In this document: one piece after another, positions 33,144-42,050 of the stretch | Position numbering within the stretch: position 1 is the first letter of the stretch | How the letters are laid out: every line of letters starts with the position of its first letter | Assembly (NCBI GenBank): GCA_040882285.1 | Contig: JBBEBQ010000010.1 | Coordinates: 174,147-238,146 of the forward strand | Direction: 5' to 3' | From: Gemmatimonadaceae bacterium | GTDB lineage: Bacteria > Gemmatimonadota > Gemmatimonadetes > Gemmatimonadales > Gemmatimonadaceae | Length of the DNA: 64,000 nucleotides | Notes under the pieces: model-generated | What the model saw: the letters and a program-made list of their open reading frames with translations, nothing else | What the model was told of the DNA's origin: nothing | Databases searched by the model: none | Program-made: the position numbers and the translations under genes

Positions 33144-33749
33144 ATGAAGTACGTCTGGGTGCCGGTCTTGTTGGTGTCGGTCGTCGGCTGCGCGTCCTCG
33201 CCGACCTCCGCTGCTCCTGCAGGAGTACGATCGTCGGTCTCACCCGCGCCAATCGCCAATGTTCACGCGCGCGTTCCCGCGCAGGTCGGTGAGTTCAAGC
33301 TCACGGAACGGGCCGCGGTGGGGGGCGCTCCCGCCGATTCGTTGTACCGGTTCCGCGACAGCTCGCGGACGAACCTGACGGTTTTCATATACGAGATCGC
33401 CGCCGATGTGAGGGTGGAGGCGGATTCGCAGCAGTGGACGGCGCGCGAAGGCGGGAAATTCAAGGAGATACAGGATATCCGCGTCGCCCGCGGGCAAATC
33501 GCCGAGTATGTCCTCGCATTCTCCGACACGACCAGAATCGCCGTCGGGGAGCACAACATCCTCGAGCACAGGATGGCGACGCCGGTCCGCTTTCCGAGCG
33601 GCGCCGTCGCCGTTGACATGCAGTTTCTTTACCTGGTCGGCGGAAAGTTCATCAAGGTGCGCGCTACCATCCCGGAACAGGGATGGGAGCAGACGAGGGT
33701 GCCGTCCTTCGCTCGTGAGCTGGCGCTTCGTTTGGCTCGCGGTACCTAA
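33144..33749 (+). CDS. Hypothetical lipoprotein
   Basis: The 201-residue protein has a strong ribosome-binding site (AGGAGG) and a lipoprotein signal (LVSVVGC, Cys16). The mature part looks like one alpha/beta domain of about 150 residues: VGEFKLTERAAVGG, LTVFIYEI, a long helix, then VDMQFLYLVGGKFIKVRATIP. The alternating strands suggest an envelope domain, but I do not recognise the family. Its stop overlaps the convergent M16 stop by 4 nt. Confidence 0.72.
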   Translation: MKYVWVPVLLVSVVGCASSPTSAAPAGVRSSVSPAPIANVHARVPAQVGEFKLTERAAVGGAPADSLYRFRDSSRTNLTVFIYEIAADVRVEADSQQWTAREGGKFKEIQDIRVARGQIAEYVLAFSDTTRIAVGEHNILEHRMATPVRFPSGAVAVDMQFLYLVGGKFIKVRATIPEQGWEQTRVPSFARELALRLARGT

Positions 33750-35110
33750 AAGGGCGCCGCCGGCATCTCGGTCCGCACGTCTATAGGCCCGAAGCTCATG
33801 CTTCCCAGCTTCTCATTCAACGAGGCGTCGCCGACCACGACCATCCGCAGAGCCTCCGGCCTGATGTGCTCGCGCGCGGCACGTAGCGCGTCAGCGGTCG
33901 TTACCGCCCCCACGCGATCGCGATACGTGTCGTAGTAATCGTCGGGTAGATCGTATGTCACGAGGTTCGCCAGCGCGGCCGCGATCGCCGCGGTGCTCTC
34001 GTACCTGATGGGGAAAACTCCCTGCAGGTAGCTGGTCACCAGCGACAGCTCGTCCGCGGTCAACTCCTCCTCACGAATTCTCTCCAGCTCGGCGATCGTC
34101 TCGCGCGCCGCGTCGGCCGTCACCTCCGTCTGCACCGCTGTCGACACGACGAACGGCCCCGCGTCTCTGCGCCAGTCGATGATCGAATGCGCGCCGTAGG
34201 TGTAGCCGTGCTGCTCGCGCAGGTTGAGGTTGATGCGCGACGAGAACACGCCGCCTAGCGCGGCGTTCATGATGCTGAAAGGGAAGTAGTCCGGGTGGGA
34301 GCGGGGAAGCCCCACGTGTCCGATGCGCAGCTCCGATTGCGCGGCGCCTTCCTTCACGACGAGCAGCGCGCGTCTCCCGCTCTCAGCCGCGGCCACGCCC
34401 CGCTCCACGATCCGGCCCGGCGTTCCCGACCAGCTCGACAACGCCCGCTCGAGCGCGGTCCGCGCGTTGGCGAGCGACACGTCGCCCGCAACGACGATCG
34501 ACGCGTTCCCGGGCGAGTACATGTCGGCATGAAATCGTACGACGTCGTCGCGCGTGATGTCCGCAACCGACTCACGCGTGCCGCCGGGCGGCATCGAGTA
34601 CCGCGCGTCCGGCGCGTACACCAGCTCCATGAACGCTTCCTCGGCCAGCCCGCGCGGCTCCGACCGGATCTGCTCGATCTCCGCGAACCGCTCGTCCCGC
34701 AGCCGGTCCAGCTCCTCCTGCGGAAAGCTCGCGCCGGTGAGCATCTCTCCCAGGACGTCGAGCGATTCGGCGAGATGCCGTGAGAGGCACGTGAGATTTA
34801 TCCGCGCCGTGTCCCACCCCGCGTCGGAATCGATGACGCCGCCGAGCTTTTCGATGCGCCCCGCCAGCGCCAGTGCCGACGACGAGCGCGTTCCTTCCAC
34901 CAGACAGCGCGCGGTGAGCTGCGCGAGTCCCTCCTTGCCGCGCGGATCCGTCTCCGACCCGGCGTTCACCACTACCGTCACGGTGACGACCGGCAGCTTG
35001 GCTATCTCGGCGACCAGCAGCCCCGCTCCGTTGTCGAGCGACGCGCGCTCGAACCGCGGAAAGCTGTACGGCCGCGGCGGGCCCGGCTGCGGGCGCGTCG
35101 CAACCGTCAC
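33746..35110 (-). CDS. M16-family peptidase, non-catalytic partner subunit
   Basis: The GTG at 35110 overlaps the upstream M16 stop (GTGA) and gives 454 residues. The two M16 half-domains are present, but the HxxEH zinc motif is absent: the aligned region reads GLAQLTARCLVEGT. The C-terminal half keeps the substrate-binding Arg/Tyr region (NLREQHGYTYGAHS). Such proteins pair with a catalytic M16 subunit to form a closed protease chamber, here surely the preceding gene. The large open frame upstream of the GTG is antisense-like filler and is not translated. No signal peptide is visible. Confidence 0.9.
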   Translation of the reverse strand: MTVATRPQPGPPRPYSFPRFERASLDNGAGLLVAEIAKLPVVTVTVVVNAGSETDPRGKEGLAQLTARCLVEGTRSSSALALAGRIEKLGGVIDSDAGWDTARINLTCLSRHLAESLDVLGEMLTGASFPQEELDRLRDERFAEIEQIRSEPRGLAEEAFMELVYAPDARYSMPPGGTRESVADITRDDVVRFHADMYSPGNASIVVAGDVSLANARTALERALSSWSGTPGRIVERGVAAAESGRRALLVVKEGAAQSELRIGHVGLPRSHPDYFPFSIMNAALGGVFSSRINLNLREQHGYTYGAHSIIDWRRDAGPFVVSTAVQTEVTADAARETIAELERIREEELTADELSLVTSYLQGVFPIRYESTAAIAAALANLVTYDLPDDYYDTYRDRVGAVTTADALRAAREHIRPEALRMVVVGDASLNEKLGSMSFGPIDVRTEMPAAPF

Positions 35111-36393
35111 GCTGCCGCCTGTGCCGCGGTCTCCGCCTGGACGTACAGCAGCGTCGCGCGGTTGTCGGGGCCGAGCCGCTCGCGGGCGAACCGCGAGACG
35201 CTGTCGCTCGTGACCTCGCGGTATCTGTCCGACTGCTCGTTGACGAGCGAAGGATCGTCGAAGTACGTGGCGAACATCGACAGCTTGTCCGCGCGGCCGG
35301 TGGCCGATTCCATGGACAGCGTCCAACCGGTCTCGATCAATGCGATAGCGCGCACGACTTCTTCCTCCGTGACGCCGTCGCGATGGATGCGCTCCACTTC
35401 CTCGAGCACCGCCGCCTCCAGCGTATCGGCGGACACGCCGGGAAGCGCGAGAACGTCGAGCACCAGCAGGTCGGCGCCCTTGGCGAGATCGAACGTGAAC
35501 GCGCTCGCCTCGGCCGCGACGCGCTGCTCGCGAATAAGCGACCGCTGCAGCCGGCTCGTCTTGCGCGTGCCGAGGATCGTCGCGCATACGCTCGCGGCGT
35601 AATGACCGGGCGAGCCGAACGGGGGAGACCGGAACGCGAGATACAAGCGCGGCAGCGACACGTTGTCGGGCACTACTTCGCGCAGCGGCGCGCCGAAGAC
35701 CGGCGGCAGAGCGGTGTCCGCGAGCGGAGGCTTGCCGGCGCCGCGCGGAATCGAGCCGAAGAACCGTTCGATCAGCACGACCGCCTCGCTGCGCTCGAAA
35801 TCGCCCGCGAGCGAAAGGACCGCGTTGTCCGGCGTGTAGTACGTCGCGAAGAACTCCGACACGTCGGGAAGGGAGGCGGCGTCCAGATCCTCGAACGATC
35901 CGATGAGCGAATGGTGGAAGGGATGATTCGCGGGATAGGCGAGCGCGGGAAGTTTCTCCCACCAGCTGCCGTACGGCTGGTTGTCCACCGTCCAGCGCCG
36001 CTCGTTCTTCACTACGTCGCGCTGGGTGTCGAGCTTCTCCTGCGTCATCCCCGGGAGCAGCGCGCCCATCCGGTCGGCCTCCAGCCAGAGCGCGAGCGCG
36101 AGCTGGTTGGACGGCACGGTCTCGTAGTAGTTCGTCCGGTCGAGCCAGGTGGATCCGTTCAGCGTGCCGCCGGCGCGCGCGATCAGCTCGAAGTGCTCGT
36201 TCGCGGCCACATGCTCGGAGCCCTGAAACAGCATGTGCTCGAACAGGTGCGCGAACCCCGTGCGGCCGCTCCGCTCGTTCCCCGAGCCCACGTGGTACCA
36301 GAGGTTTACCGCCACGATCGGAGCGGTGTGATCCTCGGACAGCACCACGCGCAGGCCGTTGTCGAGCGTCAGCGTTTCTATCGCAATTCGCAT
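35107..36393 (-). CDS. M16-family zinc peptidase, catalytic subunit
   Basis: The 428-residue protein has the inverted zinc motif HLFEH (His49, Glu52, His53) and a distal Glu130 (DVVKNE), the full ligand set of M16 (pitrilysin/processing-peptidase) enzymes. They degrade unfolded peptides inside a two-subunit chamber. The partner subunit is encoded immediately downstream with a 4-nt overlap. There is no obvious signal peptide, so it is cytoplasmic or exported by another route. The gene is divergent from a class IV aminotransferase with 18 nt between starts, so their promoters overlap the coding ends. Confidence 0.93.
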   Translation of the reverse strand: MRIAIETLTLDNGLRVVLSEDHTAPIVAVNLWYHVGSGNERSGRTGFAHLFEHMLFQGSEHVAANEHFELIARAGGTLNGSTWLDRTNYYETVPSNQLALALWLEADRMGALLPGMTQEKLDTQRDVVKNERRWTVDNQPYGSWWEKLPALAYPANHPFHHSLIGSFEDLDAASLPDVSEFFATYYTPDNAVLSLAGDFERSEAVVLIERFFGSIPRGAGKPPLADTALPPVFGAPLREVVPDNVSLPRLYLAFRSPPFGSPGHYAASVCATILGTRKTSRLQRSLIREQRVAAEASAFTFDLAKGADLLVLDVLALPGVSADTLEAAVLEEVERIHRDGVTEEEVVRAIALIETGWTLSMESATGRADKLSMFATYFDDPSLVNEQSDRYREVTSDSVSRFARERLGPDNRATLLYVQAETAAQAAA

Positions 36394-36411
36394 GAGCGTA
36401 AATTAATCCGC

Positions 36412-37272
36412 ATGGCTGAAACGCTGATGTGGGTAAATGGAAAGCAGGTCGATCCCGCCGCTCCGCACATCTCCGGACTCGACCGCGGCTTCAATCGCGC
36501 GGACGGACTGTTCGAGACGATGCGCTCGTACGGCGGACACGTGGCATTTCTCGCCCGCCACATGCGGCGTCTCGCCGGCGGCGCGAAGGCTCTTGGTCTC
36601 GCACTGCCGGATCTGAGCGAGCAGGTCCTCACCGGCGCGCGCGTCGCGACGGAGAACGGCTGGGGCGACTCCGCGATCAGGCTCACGGTGAGCCGCGGCG
36701 TCGGCGACCTGGGCCTCCCGCCGACCCCCGGCGTGAAGCCGACCGCCGTGGTGATCGCGGCGCCGCTGCCTCCGACGCCTCCCGGCATGTACGACAAGGG
36801 CATCTCTGTGCAGATCGCGAAGGGTCGCCGCAACGAATACTCCGTCACCTCCGGCCTCAAGACTCTGGCATATGCCGAGGCCGTGATCGCGCTGACCACG
36901 GCGCGCGAAGCCGGCTTCGACGACGCGCTGTTTCTCGACATCGAGGGACACGTCGCCGAGGGTCCGATCAGCAACGTCATGCTCGTCAAAGGGCGGAAGC
37001 TGATCACTCCGCCGCTGACGTGCGGGATCCTTCCCGGCATCACGCGCGCCGTGACCATGGAGCTCGCCGGGGAGCAGGGACTTACCGTGGAGGAGCGGCC
37101 CGTGCAGCGCGCGGAGATAGACACCGCGGACGAGATGTTCTACACGAGCTCGCTGCGCGAGCTGTATCCGATCGTGAAGGTGGACGAGACCACGATCGGT
37201 GCCGGGCGGCCGGGCCCGATTTACCAACAGCTCCACGCGGCCTACGCAGCCGGCGTCAGAGCGCGCAGCTAG
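36412..37272 (+). CDS. Class IV aminotransferase (PLP), BCAT/ADC-lyase type
   Basis: The ATG at 36412 gives 286 residues. Family features are GLDRGFNRADGLFETMR (about 22-38), the PLP lysine Lys150 in SGLKTLAYAEAV, and EGPISNVMLVKGRKLITPP with the cofactor-binding loop ILPGITRAV. The fold covers branched-chain aminotransferase, D-amino acid aminotransferase and 4-amino-4-deoxychorismate lyase; I cannot choose firmly. The large open frame upstream belongs to the antisense of the M16 gene and is rejected as part of this protein. Confidence 0.88.
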   Translation: MAETLMWVNGKQVDPAAPHISGLDRGFNRADGLFETMRSYGGHVAFLARHMRRLAGGAKALGLALPDLSEQVLTGARVATENGWGDSAIRLTVSRGVGDLGLPPTPGVKPTAVVIAAPLPPTPPGMYDKGISVQIAKGRRNEYSVTSGLKTLAYAEAVIALTTAREAGFDDALFLDIEGHVAEGPISNVMLVKGRKLITPPLTCGILPGITRAVTMELAGEQGLTVEERPVQRAEIDTADEMFYTSSLRELYPIVKVDETTIGAGRPGPIYQQLHAAYAAGVRARS

Positions 37273-37315
37273 GGCGCGGGGCAACGGCGCGAGCTTCCGC
37301 GAGCGGGCTGCGCGA

Positions 37316-38122
37316 ATGGTGCTGATCGCGGTGGTGATAGCTGCCGGCGTCGCCCTGCTGCTCCTCGCGCTCATCTGGTGGGGGCAGGAGAAGCTCGTCT
37401 ACTTTCCGCAGCCCGGGCCGTTCGAGCATCCGGCGGAAGTGCATCGGATCGACTACTCCGCCGCGGATGGACAGCCGCTGCTGGCGTACGTGGTCGGCGA
37501 TCCCGCCACCTCCCGCGGCGTGTTGCTCTGCTTTCATGGGAACGCCGACCTCGCGATCTACCAGGTGGACTGGGCTCGGGAGATCCACCGCCGCACCGGC
37601 TACGCCGTGGTGCTGGCCGAGTATCGCGGCTACATGGGGCTCGGCGGGAAGGCAACGTACCCGGGCATCCAGCTCGACGCCGATGCGGCATACGATGCCG
37701 TCCGTTCGCGGTTCGGCGTCGATTCCTCACGCATCGCATTTTTCGGCTACTCGCTCGGCAGCGCGGTGGCGGCCGAGCTCGCGCTGGAGCACGAGCCGCG
37801 GGCGCTGCTGCTCAAGGCCCCGTTCACTTCAGCGCGCGAGATGGCGCCGCGCGTGATCAGTCCGCCGCTGGCGCTCGCCTTCAGATTCATCTCGCGCGTG
37901 CACTATGACACGCGCGCGGCCGTCGCGGCCATCGACGCGCCCGTGTGGGTCGTCCACGGCACGCGCGACGGCGTGATCGCGGTGGCGATGGGGCGCGCGG
38001 TGTTCGAGACGGCCAGGAACAAGGGCGAGCTGCTCATCGTGGACGACGCGCAGCACAACGATCTAGCTGGACTCGGCGGCGGGGCGTACTGGGAGTGGTT
38101 CGAGCGGGCACTGAAACAGTAG
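37316..38122 (+). CDS. Membrane-anchored alpha/beta hydrolase
   Basis: The ATG at 37316 gives 268 residues starting with one transmembrane helix (LIAVVIAAGVALLLLALIWW). The alpha/beta-hydrolase core follows: oxyanion HGNAD, nucleophile Ser146 in GYSLGSA, Asp218 in HGTRDG and His247 in DAQHNDL. The set matches the BEM46/ABHD12-13-like exported serine hydrolases, which act on lipids or esters; the substrate is unknown. It is 43 nt after the aminotransferase and shares its strand. A heptamer-repeat element begins at its stop codon. Confidence 0.85.
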   Translation: MVLIAVVIAAGVALLLLALIWWGQEKLVYFPQPGPFEHPAEVHRIDYSAADGQPLLAYVVGDPATSRGVLLCFHGNADLAIYQVDWAREIHRRTGYAVVLAEYRGYMGLGGKATYPGIQLDADAAYDAVRSRFGVDSSRIAFFGYSLGSAVAAELALEHEPRALLLKAPFTSAREMAPRVISPPLALAFRFISRVHYDTRAAVAAIDAPVWVVHGTRDGVIAVAMGRAVFETARNKGELLIVDDAQHNDLAGLGGGAYWEWFERALKQ

Positions 38123-38186
38123 CTCTTGGCTCTTGGCTGTTGGCTATTAGCTGAGCCAAGAGCCGACAGCTAACAGCCAACAGCTC
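38122..38186. repeat. Heptamer inverted-repeat element (compact, no core)
   Basis: The left arm is GCTCTTG-GCTCTTG-GCTGTTG-GCTATTA. The right arm (38153-38186) is the complementary-orientation array (GAGCCAAGAGCC, AACAGCCAACAGCTC). It exactly fills the space between the convergent hydrolase and DUF218 stop codons and can form a long hairpin. Confidence 0.9.
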
Positions 38187-38842
38187 TAGGGCGATATCTC
38201 GTCCGGAATGATCTTCCTCACCGGCGGCAGCAGCTTCGTCGCCACCGCCTCCTCGAGGAACAGCGCCGCCGGGGCCTTGAGCGATTCCTGGAACATGTAC
38301 CGCAGGCGGGCCCGGCGGTTGAGGGCCGGGCTCGTCTGCGTCGGCGACGTGTATGGCGTGACACCGAACCGGTGCGCCAGGATCCACAGCCGGAACATGT
38401 GCGCGGGATCGCTCACGAGCACCGCGCTGTTCAGATCGCGCGACTCCAGGATCGAAGCCACGGCCCGGATCGATTCTTCCGTCGTGCGGCCGCTCGATTC
38501 CAGCAAGATCGCGCTGTCGGGCACCCCGCGGCGCAGCGCATAGTTCCGCGCCACGGCTGCTTCGCTGGTCGTGTCGCCCTCCCCGCGCCCGCCGGTGACG
38601 ATCAGCCGCGGCGCGAGCTTGCGGTTGAACAGGCTCAGCGCGTGATCGATGCGCGCCTTGAGCACGGGCGACGGCCTGCCGTCGTACTGCGCGGCGCCGA
38701 GCACGACGATCGCATCCGCGCGGCGGGCGTTGTCGCGTGCCGCAAAGATGAACACCGCCAGCGCGGACACTACCCACAGCCCCGCGAACGTGAGGATGAT
38801 CGCGACGGCCAGCCTGAAAAAGATTAGAAGCTTCGATGCCAC
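38186..38842 (-). CDS. DUF218 (YdcF/SanA/ElyC-type) membrane protein
   Basis: The 218-residue protein has an N-terminal transmembrane helix (about 8-34) and a DUF218 domain: DAIVVLGAAQYDGRPSPVL, then LIVTGGRGEGDTTSEA and DPAHMFRLWILAHRFG. E. coli members (SanA, ElyC, YdcF) affect envelope integrity and peptidoglycan or lipid-carrier metabolism, but the reaction is not defined. A 20-nt gap separates it from the upstream beta-CASP gene. The stop lies at the edge of a repeat element. Confidence 0.85.
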   Translation of the reverse strand: MASKLLIFFRLAVAIILTFAGLWVVSALAVFIFAARDNARRADAIVVLGAAQYDGRPSPVLKARIDHALSLFNRKLAPRLIVTGGRGEGDTTSEAAVARNYALRRGVPDSAILLESSGRTTEESIRAVASILESRDLNSAVLVSDPAHMFRLWILAHRFGVTPYTSPTQTSPALNRRARLRYMFQESLKAPAALFLEEAVATKLLPPVRKIIPDEISP

Positions 38843-38862
38843 GAGCGAAAGTTATTCGCTGT

Positions 38863-40245
38863 TCAGAGCATGATCGTCGTCCCGGGCGACGGGCTGCTGA
38901 CGGAGAATCCCTTCGCCGTGAGCGATGTCGCGAGCTCGTCCTGCGCGGGCGGCTCGCCGTGCACGAGATAAATGTCCCGCAGCGCGGGAGAGCTCTCCCG
39001 CACGGCCTGGAGCCACGACGTCAGCTCCCTGCGGTCGGCGTGCGCGCTGTAGCCGTTGATCACCTCGACGTTCGCCTTGAGCGGCATCTCGTCGCCGAAC
39101 ACCTTGATCATCGGCCGCCGCTCGACGATCCGCCGCCCAAGCGTATGCTCGGCCTGGAAGCCAACGATCAGGATCGTGTTTCGCGGATCCCCGGCTCCCT
39201 GCGCCAGGTGGTGCAGGATCCTGCCGGCCTCGACCATGCCGGACGCCGCGATGATCACCATCGGCCCGTGCATGGCGGAGAGCTCTTTCGAATCCTCTAC
39301 GCTACGAGTGTAGCGTACCAGGTCGAACTGGAACAGCTCCGGGACCTTCCGGACGAAGTCCTCATTGCGATCGAAAGTGTCCGGGTGCATCTCGAACACG
39401 CTGGTCGTGTCGATCGCGAGTGGGGAGTCCACGTAAATCGGGACGGCCGGGATGGCGCCCTCCCGGTGCAGCTCGTGCAGGCTGTAGATGAGCTCCTGCG
39501 TCCTGCCTACGGCGAACGCCGGGATTAGCACCCGGCCGCCGCGAGCCGCGGTCTCGCGCACGACTCGGGCGAGGTGCGAGCGCGCGTCCGCCACGGACTC
39601 GTGGTCCCGGTTGCCGTACGTCGATTCCATGATCACCGCGTCCGCGCCGGTCGGGATCTGCGGGTCGCGGATGATGGCGAGTCCGCGCCGGCCGATGTCG
39701 CCGGAGAACACGAGCCGCATGCTGACTCCGTTCTCCGTGCAATCCAGGATCACCGACGCAGAGCCTAGTATGTGTCCCGCGTCGATGAACGTCGCGCGCA
39801 CGCCGGGGACGACGTCGAAGGTGGTGCCGTACGGCTGGCCCACCATCAGCTCGATCGTTCGCACCGCGTCGCGCGTTGTGTACAGCGGCTCGATGAACTC
39901 CTTGCGGCGCTTGGCGAGGAACTCCGCGTCCTTCTCCTGGATGTGCGCCGAGTCGCCCAGCATGATCGCGCACAGATCCCGGGTGGCGGGCGTGGCGAAG
40001 ATCTGCTTCGCGTAGCCCTCGCGGATCAAAAGCGGCAGCCGGCCGGCGTGATCGATGTGCGCGTGCGACAGCACGACGGCGTCGATCTCGCCGATTGGCA
40101 GTGGAAGCCTCTTGTTCTTGGCGGCGGACTCCTGCCGCGCCCCCTGGAACAACCCGCAGTCGAGCAGCACCGTTCGGCCGTCCACTTTGAGAACGTGACA
40201 CGAGCCGGTCACTTCTCGAGCCGCGCCTACGAAGGTCACTTCCAT
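38863..40245 (-). CDS. Metallo-beta-lactamase/beta-CASP ribonuclease
   Basis: The 460-residue protein has the metal motif SHAHIDH (His61-His66), AGHILGSA and FSGDIGR of the metallo-beta-lactamase fold. A beta-CASP insert and C-terminal YSAHADRRE, the RMMBL (RNA-metabolising) motif, follow. This is the plan of CPSF-73/YSH1-like bacterial ribonucleases. They cleave RNA, sometimes also 5'-3' exonucleolytically; its targets are unknown. It differs from RNase J, which has a different N-terminus. A heptamer element begins just upstream of the ATG. Confidence 0.92.
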   Translation of the reverse strand: MEVTFVGAAREVTGSCHVLKVDGRTVLLDCGLFQGARQESAAKNKRLPLPIGEIDAVVLSHAHIDHAGRLPLLIREGYAKQIFATPATRDLCAIMLGDSAHIQEKDAEFLAKRRKEFIEPLYTTRDAVRTIELMVGQPYGTTFDVVPGVRATFIDAGHILGSASVILDCTENGVSMRLVFSGDIGRRGLAIIRDPQIPTGADAVIMESTYGNRDHESVADARSHLARVVRETAARGGRVLIPAFAVGRTQELIYSLHELHREGAIPAVPIYVDSPLAIDTTSVFEMHPDTFDRNEDFVRKVPELFQFDLVRYTRSVEDSKELSAMHGPMVIIAASGMVEAGRILHHLAQGAGDPRNTILIVGFQAEHTLGRRIVERRPMIKVFGDEMPLKANVEVINGYSAHADRRELTSWLQAVRESSPALRDIYLVHGEPPAQDELATSLTAKGFSVSSPSPGTTIML

Positions 40246-40356
40246 GAGCTATTGGCTGTTGGCTATTGGCTTTTGGCCACGGCGGGACGGCAGGAACACC
40301 GGGGCTGTTCGCTAATAGCCAACAGCCAATAGCTCATAGCTAATAGCTAATAGCTG
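40246..40356. repeat. Heptamer inverted-repeat element with G-rich core
   Basis: The left arm is four GCTNTTG units (40248-40275). The core contains GGCGGGACGGCAGGAAC and ACCGGGGC. The right arm (about 40311-40356) is AGCCAACAGCCAATAGC-type. It fills the gap between the beta-CASP ATG and the stop of the small DUF4177-like gene. Confidence 0.9.
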
Positions 40357-40359
40357 CCT

Positions 40360-40542
40360 TTACGGTACTCCTTCCACCGTTGCTTGCCGCTGAAAGATCA
40401 CCGTCAGCCTGTGCTCATCCTGTGCCATGAGGGCCGGCTCCCAGCCGCTCCGGCTCCTCTCGTTGAAGAGGTCAGTCAGGGAGTCCTCGTCTTCCTGCGT
40501 TCGGCGCGTCAACTTGACCACGACCGCCTGATATTCTCTCAT
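40360..40542 (-). CDS. Small DUF4177-like protein
   Basis: The 60-residue protein MREYQAVVVKLTRR... has a short beta strand, a helix with SLTDLFNERSRSGWEPA, and a closing strand ending HRLTVIFQR. This strand-helix-GWE-strand pattern matches the DUF4177 group, of unknown function. The ATG is divergent from upp. The small size leaves some doubt, but the pattern and a clear start support a real gene. Confidence 0.6.
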   Translation of the reverse strand: MREYQAVVVKLTRRTQEDEDSLTDLFNERSRSGWEPALMAQDEHRLTVIFQRQATVEGVP

Positions 40543-40594
40543 TGGGCTGCTACGTTAGAGCGGGCGTTCCGCGCGGAACCAGAATGGGCCAGAC

Positions 40595-41248
40595 ATGACC
40601 ATCGAGCGAGTCGCAGAGTTTCCATCGCTGTCAATTATCCGGCATCCGCTGATTCAGCACAAGCTGACAATGCTGCGCGACAGGGACACGCCGACGAAGA
40701 TCTTCAAGGAGCTCGTAGACGAGATCGCGATGCTGATGGCGTACGAGGCCACGCTCGAGCTCGGGCTGGCTTCGATCGACGTAGAGACCCCCCTCGAGCG
40801 AACGGTCGGCGCGCGGATCACCGGGAAGAAGCTGACCCTCGTGCCGATACTCAGGGCCGGACTCGGCATGGTCGAAGGAATTCTGCGTCTGATCCCCGCC
40901 GCGCGCGTCGGCCACATCGGGCTATACCGCGACCACGACACGCTCGAGCCCGTGGATTACTACTTCAAGGTTCCGGGCGACGCGCCGGAGCGCGAGTTCT
41001 TCGTGCTCGATCCGATGCTGGCGACTGGAGGCAGTGCCGTATCGGCGGTCTCCGCGCTCAAGCGTGCCGGCGCGGGGCGAATCCGCTTTCTCTGCCTCGT
41101 CGCGGCTCCGGAAGGAGTCAGACGCCTGTCGAAAGCGCACCCCGATGTGACGATCTACGCCGCGGCGTTGGATAGGGAGCTGAATTCCGTAGGGTATATC
41201 CTGCCGGGGCTTGGGGACGCGGGCGATCGGCTGTTTGGAACGAGATAG
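40595..41248 (+). CDS. upp: Uracil phosphoribosyltransferase
   Basis: Upp converts uracil and PRPP to UMP in pyrimidine salvage. The 217-residue protein has RAGLGMVEG, the PRPP-binding loop [12 protein letters not shown], and the uracil-binding C-terminus with [21 protein letters not shown]. The length and motifs are standard. The stop codon is the first part of a heptamer element that fills the space to a convergent gene. Confidence 0.97.
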   Translation: MTIERVAEFPSLSIIRHPLIQHKLTMLRDRDTPTKIFKELVDEIAMLMAYEATLELGLASIDVETPLERTVGARITGKKLTLVPILRAGLGMVEGILRLIPAARVGHIGLYRDHDTLEPVDYYFKVPGDAPEREFFVLDPMLATGGSAVSAVSALKRAGAGRIRFLCLVAAPEGVRRLSKAHPDVTIYAAALDRELNSVGYILPGLGDAGDRLFGTR

Positions 41249-41350
41249 CTGTTGGCTATTAGCTATTGGCTGTTGGCTTGAGGCGGACGGACAAAACCGG
41301 AATCACGGGGCTTTTGGCTAAGAGCCAACAGCCAACAGCCAACAGCTCTA
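41248..41350. repeat. Heptamer inverted-repeat element with G-rich core
   Basis: The left arm is GCTGTTG-GCTATTA-GCTATTG-GCTGTTG (41248-41275). The core includes GGCGGACGGAC, CCGGAATCACGGGGC. The right arm (41314-41350) is AGAGCCAACAGCCAACAGCC-type. It occupies the whole convergent gap from the upp stop to the DUF2225 stop. Confidence 0.9.
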
Positions 41351-41884
41351 GCTAAACCACTCCTTCGGCTCCCGCCGCTGCTGGTCCGCCACGAGTATCA
41401 CCCACTGCTGCGTGTCCGGATCCGTGACTTCGGCTGCCACCCTCTCGAACCAGCGGGCCGCAAGCCGCCGGAAGTAACGCTCGGCTTCGACGTCGAACTC
41501 GTCCACGCAACACCACGCCGCGCGCAGCCAGAGATCGGCGACGTGGCGAATGTCCGCCATCTGCCACTCCGCGACCTTCGCCGCGGCTTCGTATTTCTCC
41601 GACCCGGTCATTGCGGCAGACGATGCGATCGGGGACAGCTCTTTCCACACTTGCTCTTTCAGGCCGACGCTGACTTCCGCTTCGTCCGCAAAATCGCGCT
41701 CTAACCCGGAGTACCCACACGTTCTGCACATGTGAACGAGATACGCCAGCGGCTGTTTACCGCTCGCTAGCTCGTGAAAGTCTGTCCGCTTTCCACCGAA
41801 CGCGTTGGTCGAGACCACGGAGTCGGACCGAAAGCGGTTGTCGCAGATCGGGCAGCGCAGCTCGATCCGTCGCAGCGTTGTCAA
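41348..41884 (-). CDS. DUF2225-family zinc-binding protein
   Basis: The 178-residue protein has two Cys pairs (CPIC about 11-14 and CRTCGYSG about 53-60), a zinc-binding core typical of DUF2225. A helical C-terminal region ending in a tryptophan-rich segment follows. Function is unknown. The upstream region (41885-42050) is AT-rich and shared with a divergent protease gene. Confidence 0.8.
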   Translation of the reverse strand: MTTLRRIELRCPICDNRFRSDSVVSTNAFGGKRTDFHELASGKQPLAYLVHMCRTCGYSGLERDFADEAEVSVGLKEQVWKELSPIASSAAMTGSEKYEAAAKVAEWQMADIRHVADLWLRAAWCCVDEFDVEAERYFRRLAARWFERVAAEVTDPDTQQWVILVADQQRREPKEWFS

Positions 41885-41966
41885 GGCCCTGCCTCCTTAC
41901 CCGACAAAAAAGAGAGGGAATTTTTGTGCCATGCGAAAAAGTTTTTACGAATTAAAAGTTTTCCCC

Positions 41967-41995
41967 TTGTTCGAAATTTTTTCGCGGCGTATCTT
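41967..41995 (+). promoter_or_regulatory. Candidate sigma-70 promoter
   Basis: TTGTTC (41967-41972), a 17-nt spacer and TATCTT (41990-41995) lie in an AT-rich patch about 55 nt upstream of the protease ATG. The spacing and hexamers fit a housekeeping promoter. Confidence 0.5.
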
Positions 41996-42050
41996 CCCGC
42001 GTCTTTTACAGTGCCTGTGTTGACGCTCGCCACCTCGCGCCTGGGACAGG

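Noticed and set aside
33746..35962. The 738-codon frame as one protein
   Set aside because: Only the part after the GTG at 35110 is M16-like; the rest overlaps the other M16 gene out of frame.
35383..36411. Open frame upstream of the class IV aminotransferase
   Set aside because: It is antisense to the catalytic M16 gene; the aminotransferase family starts at the 36412 ATG.
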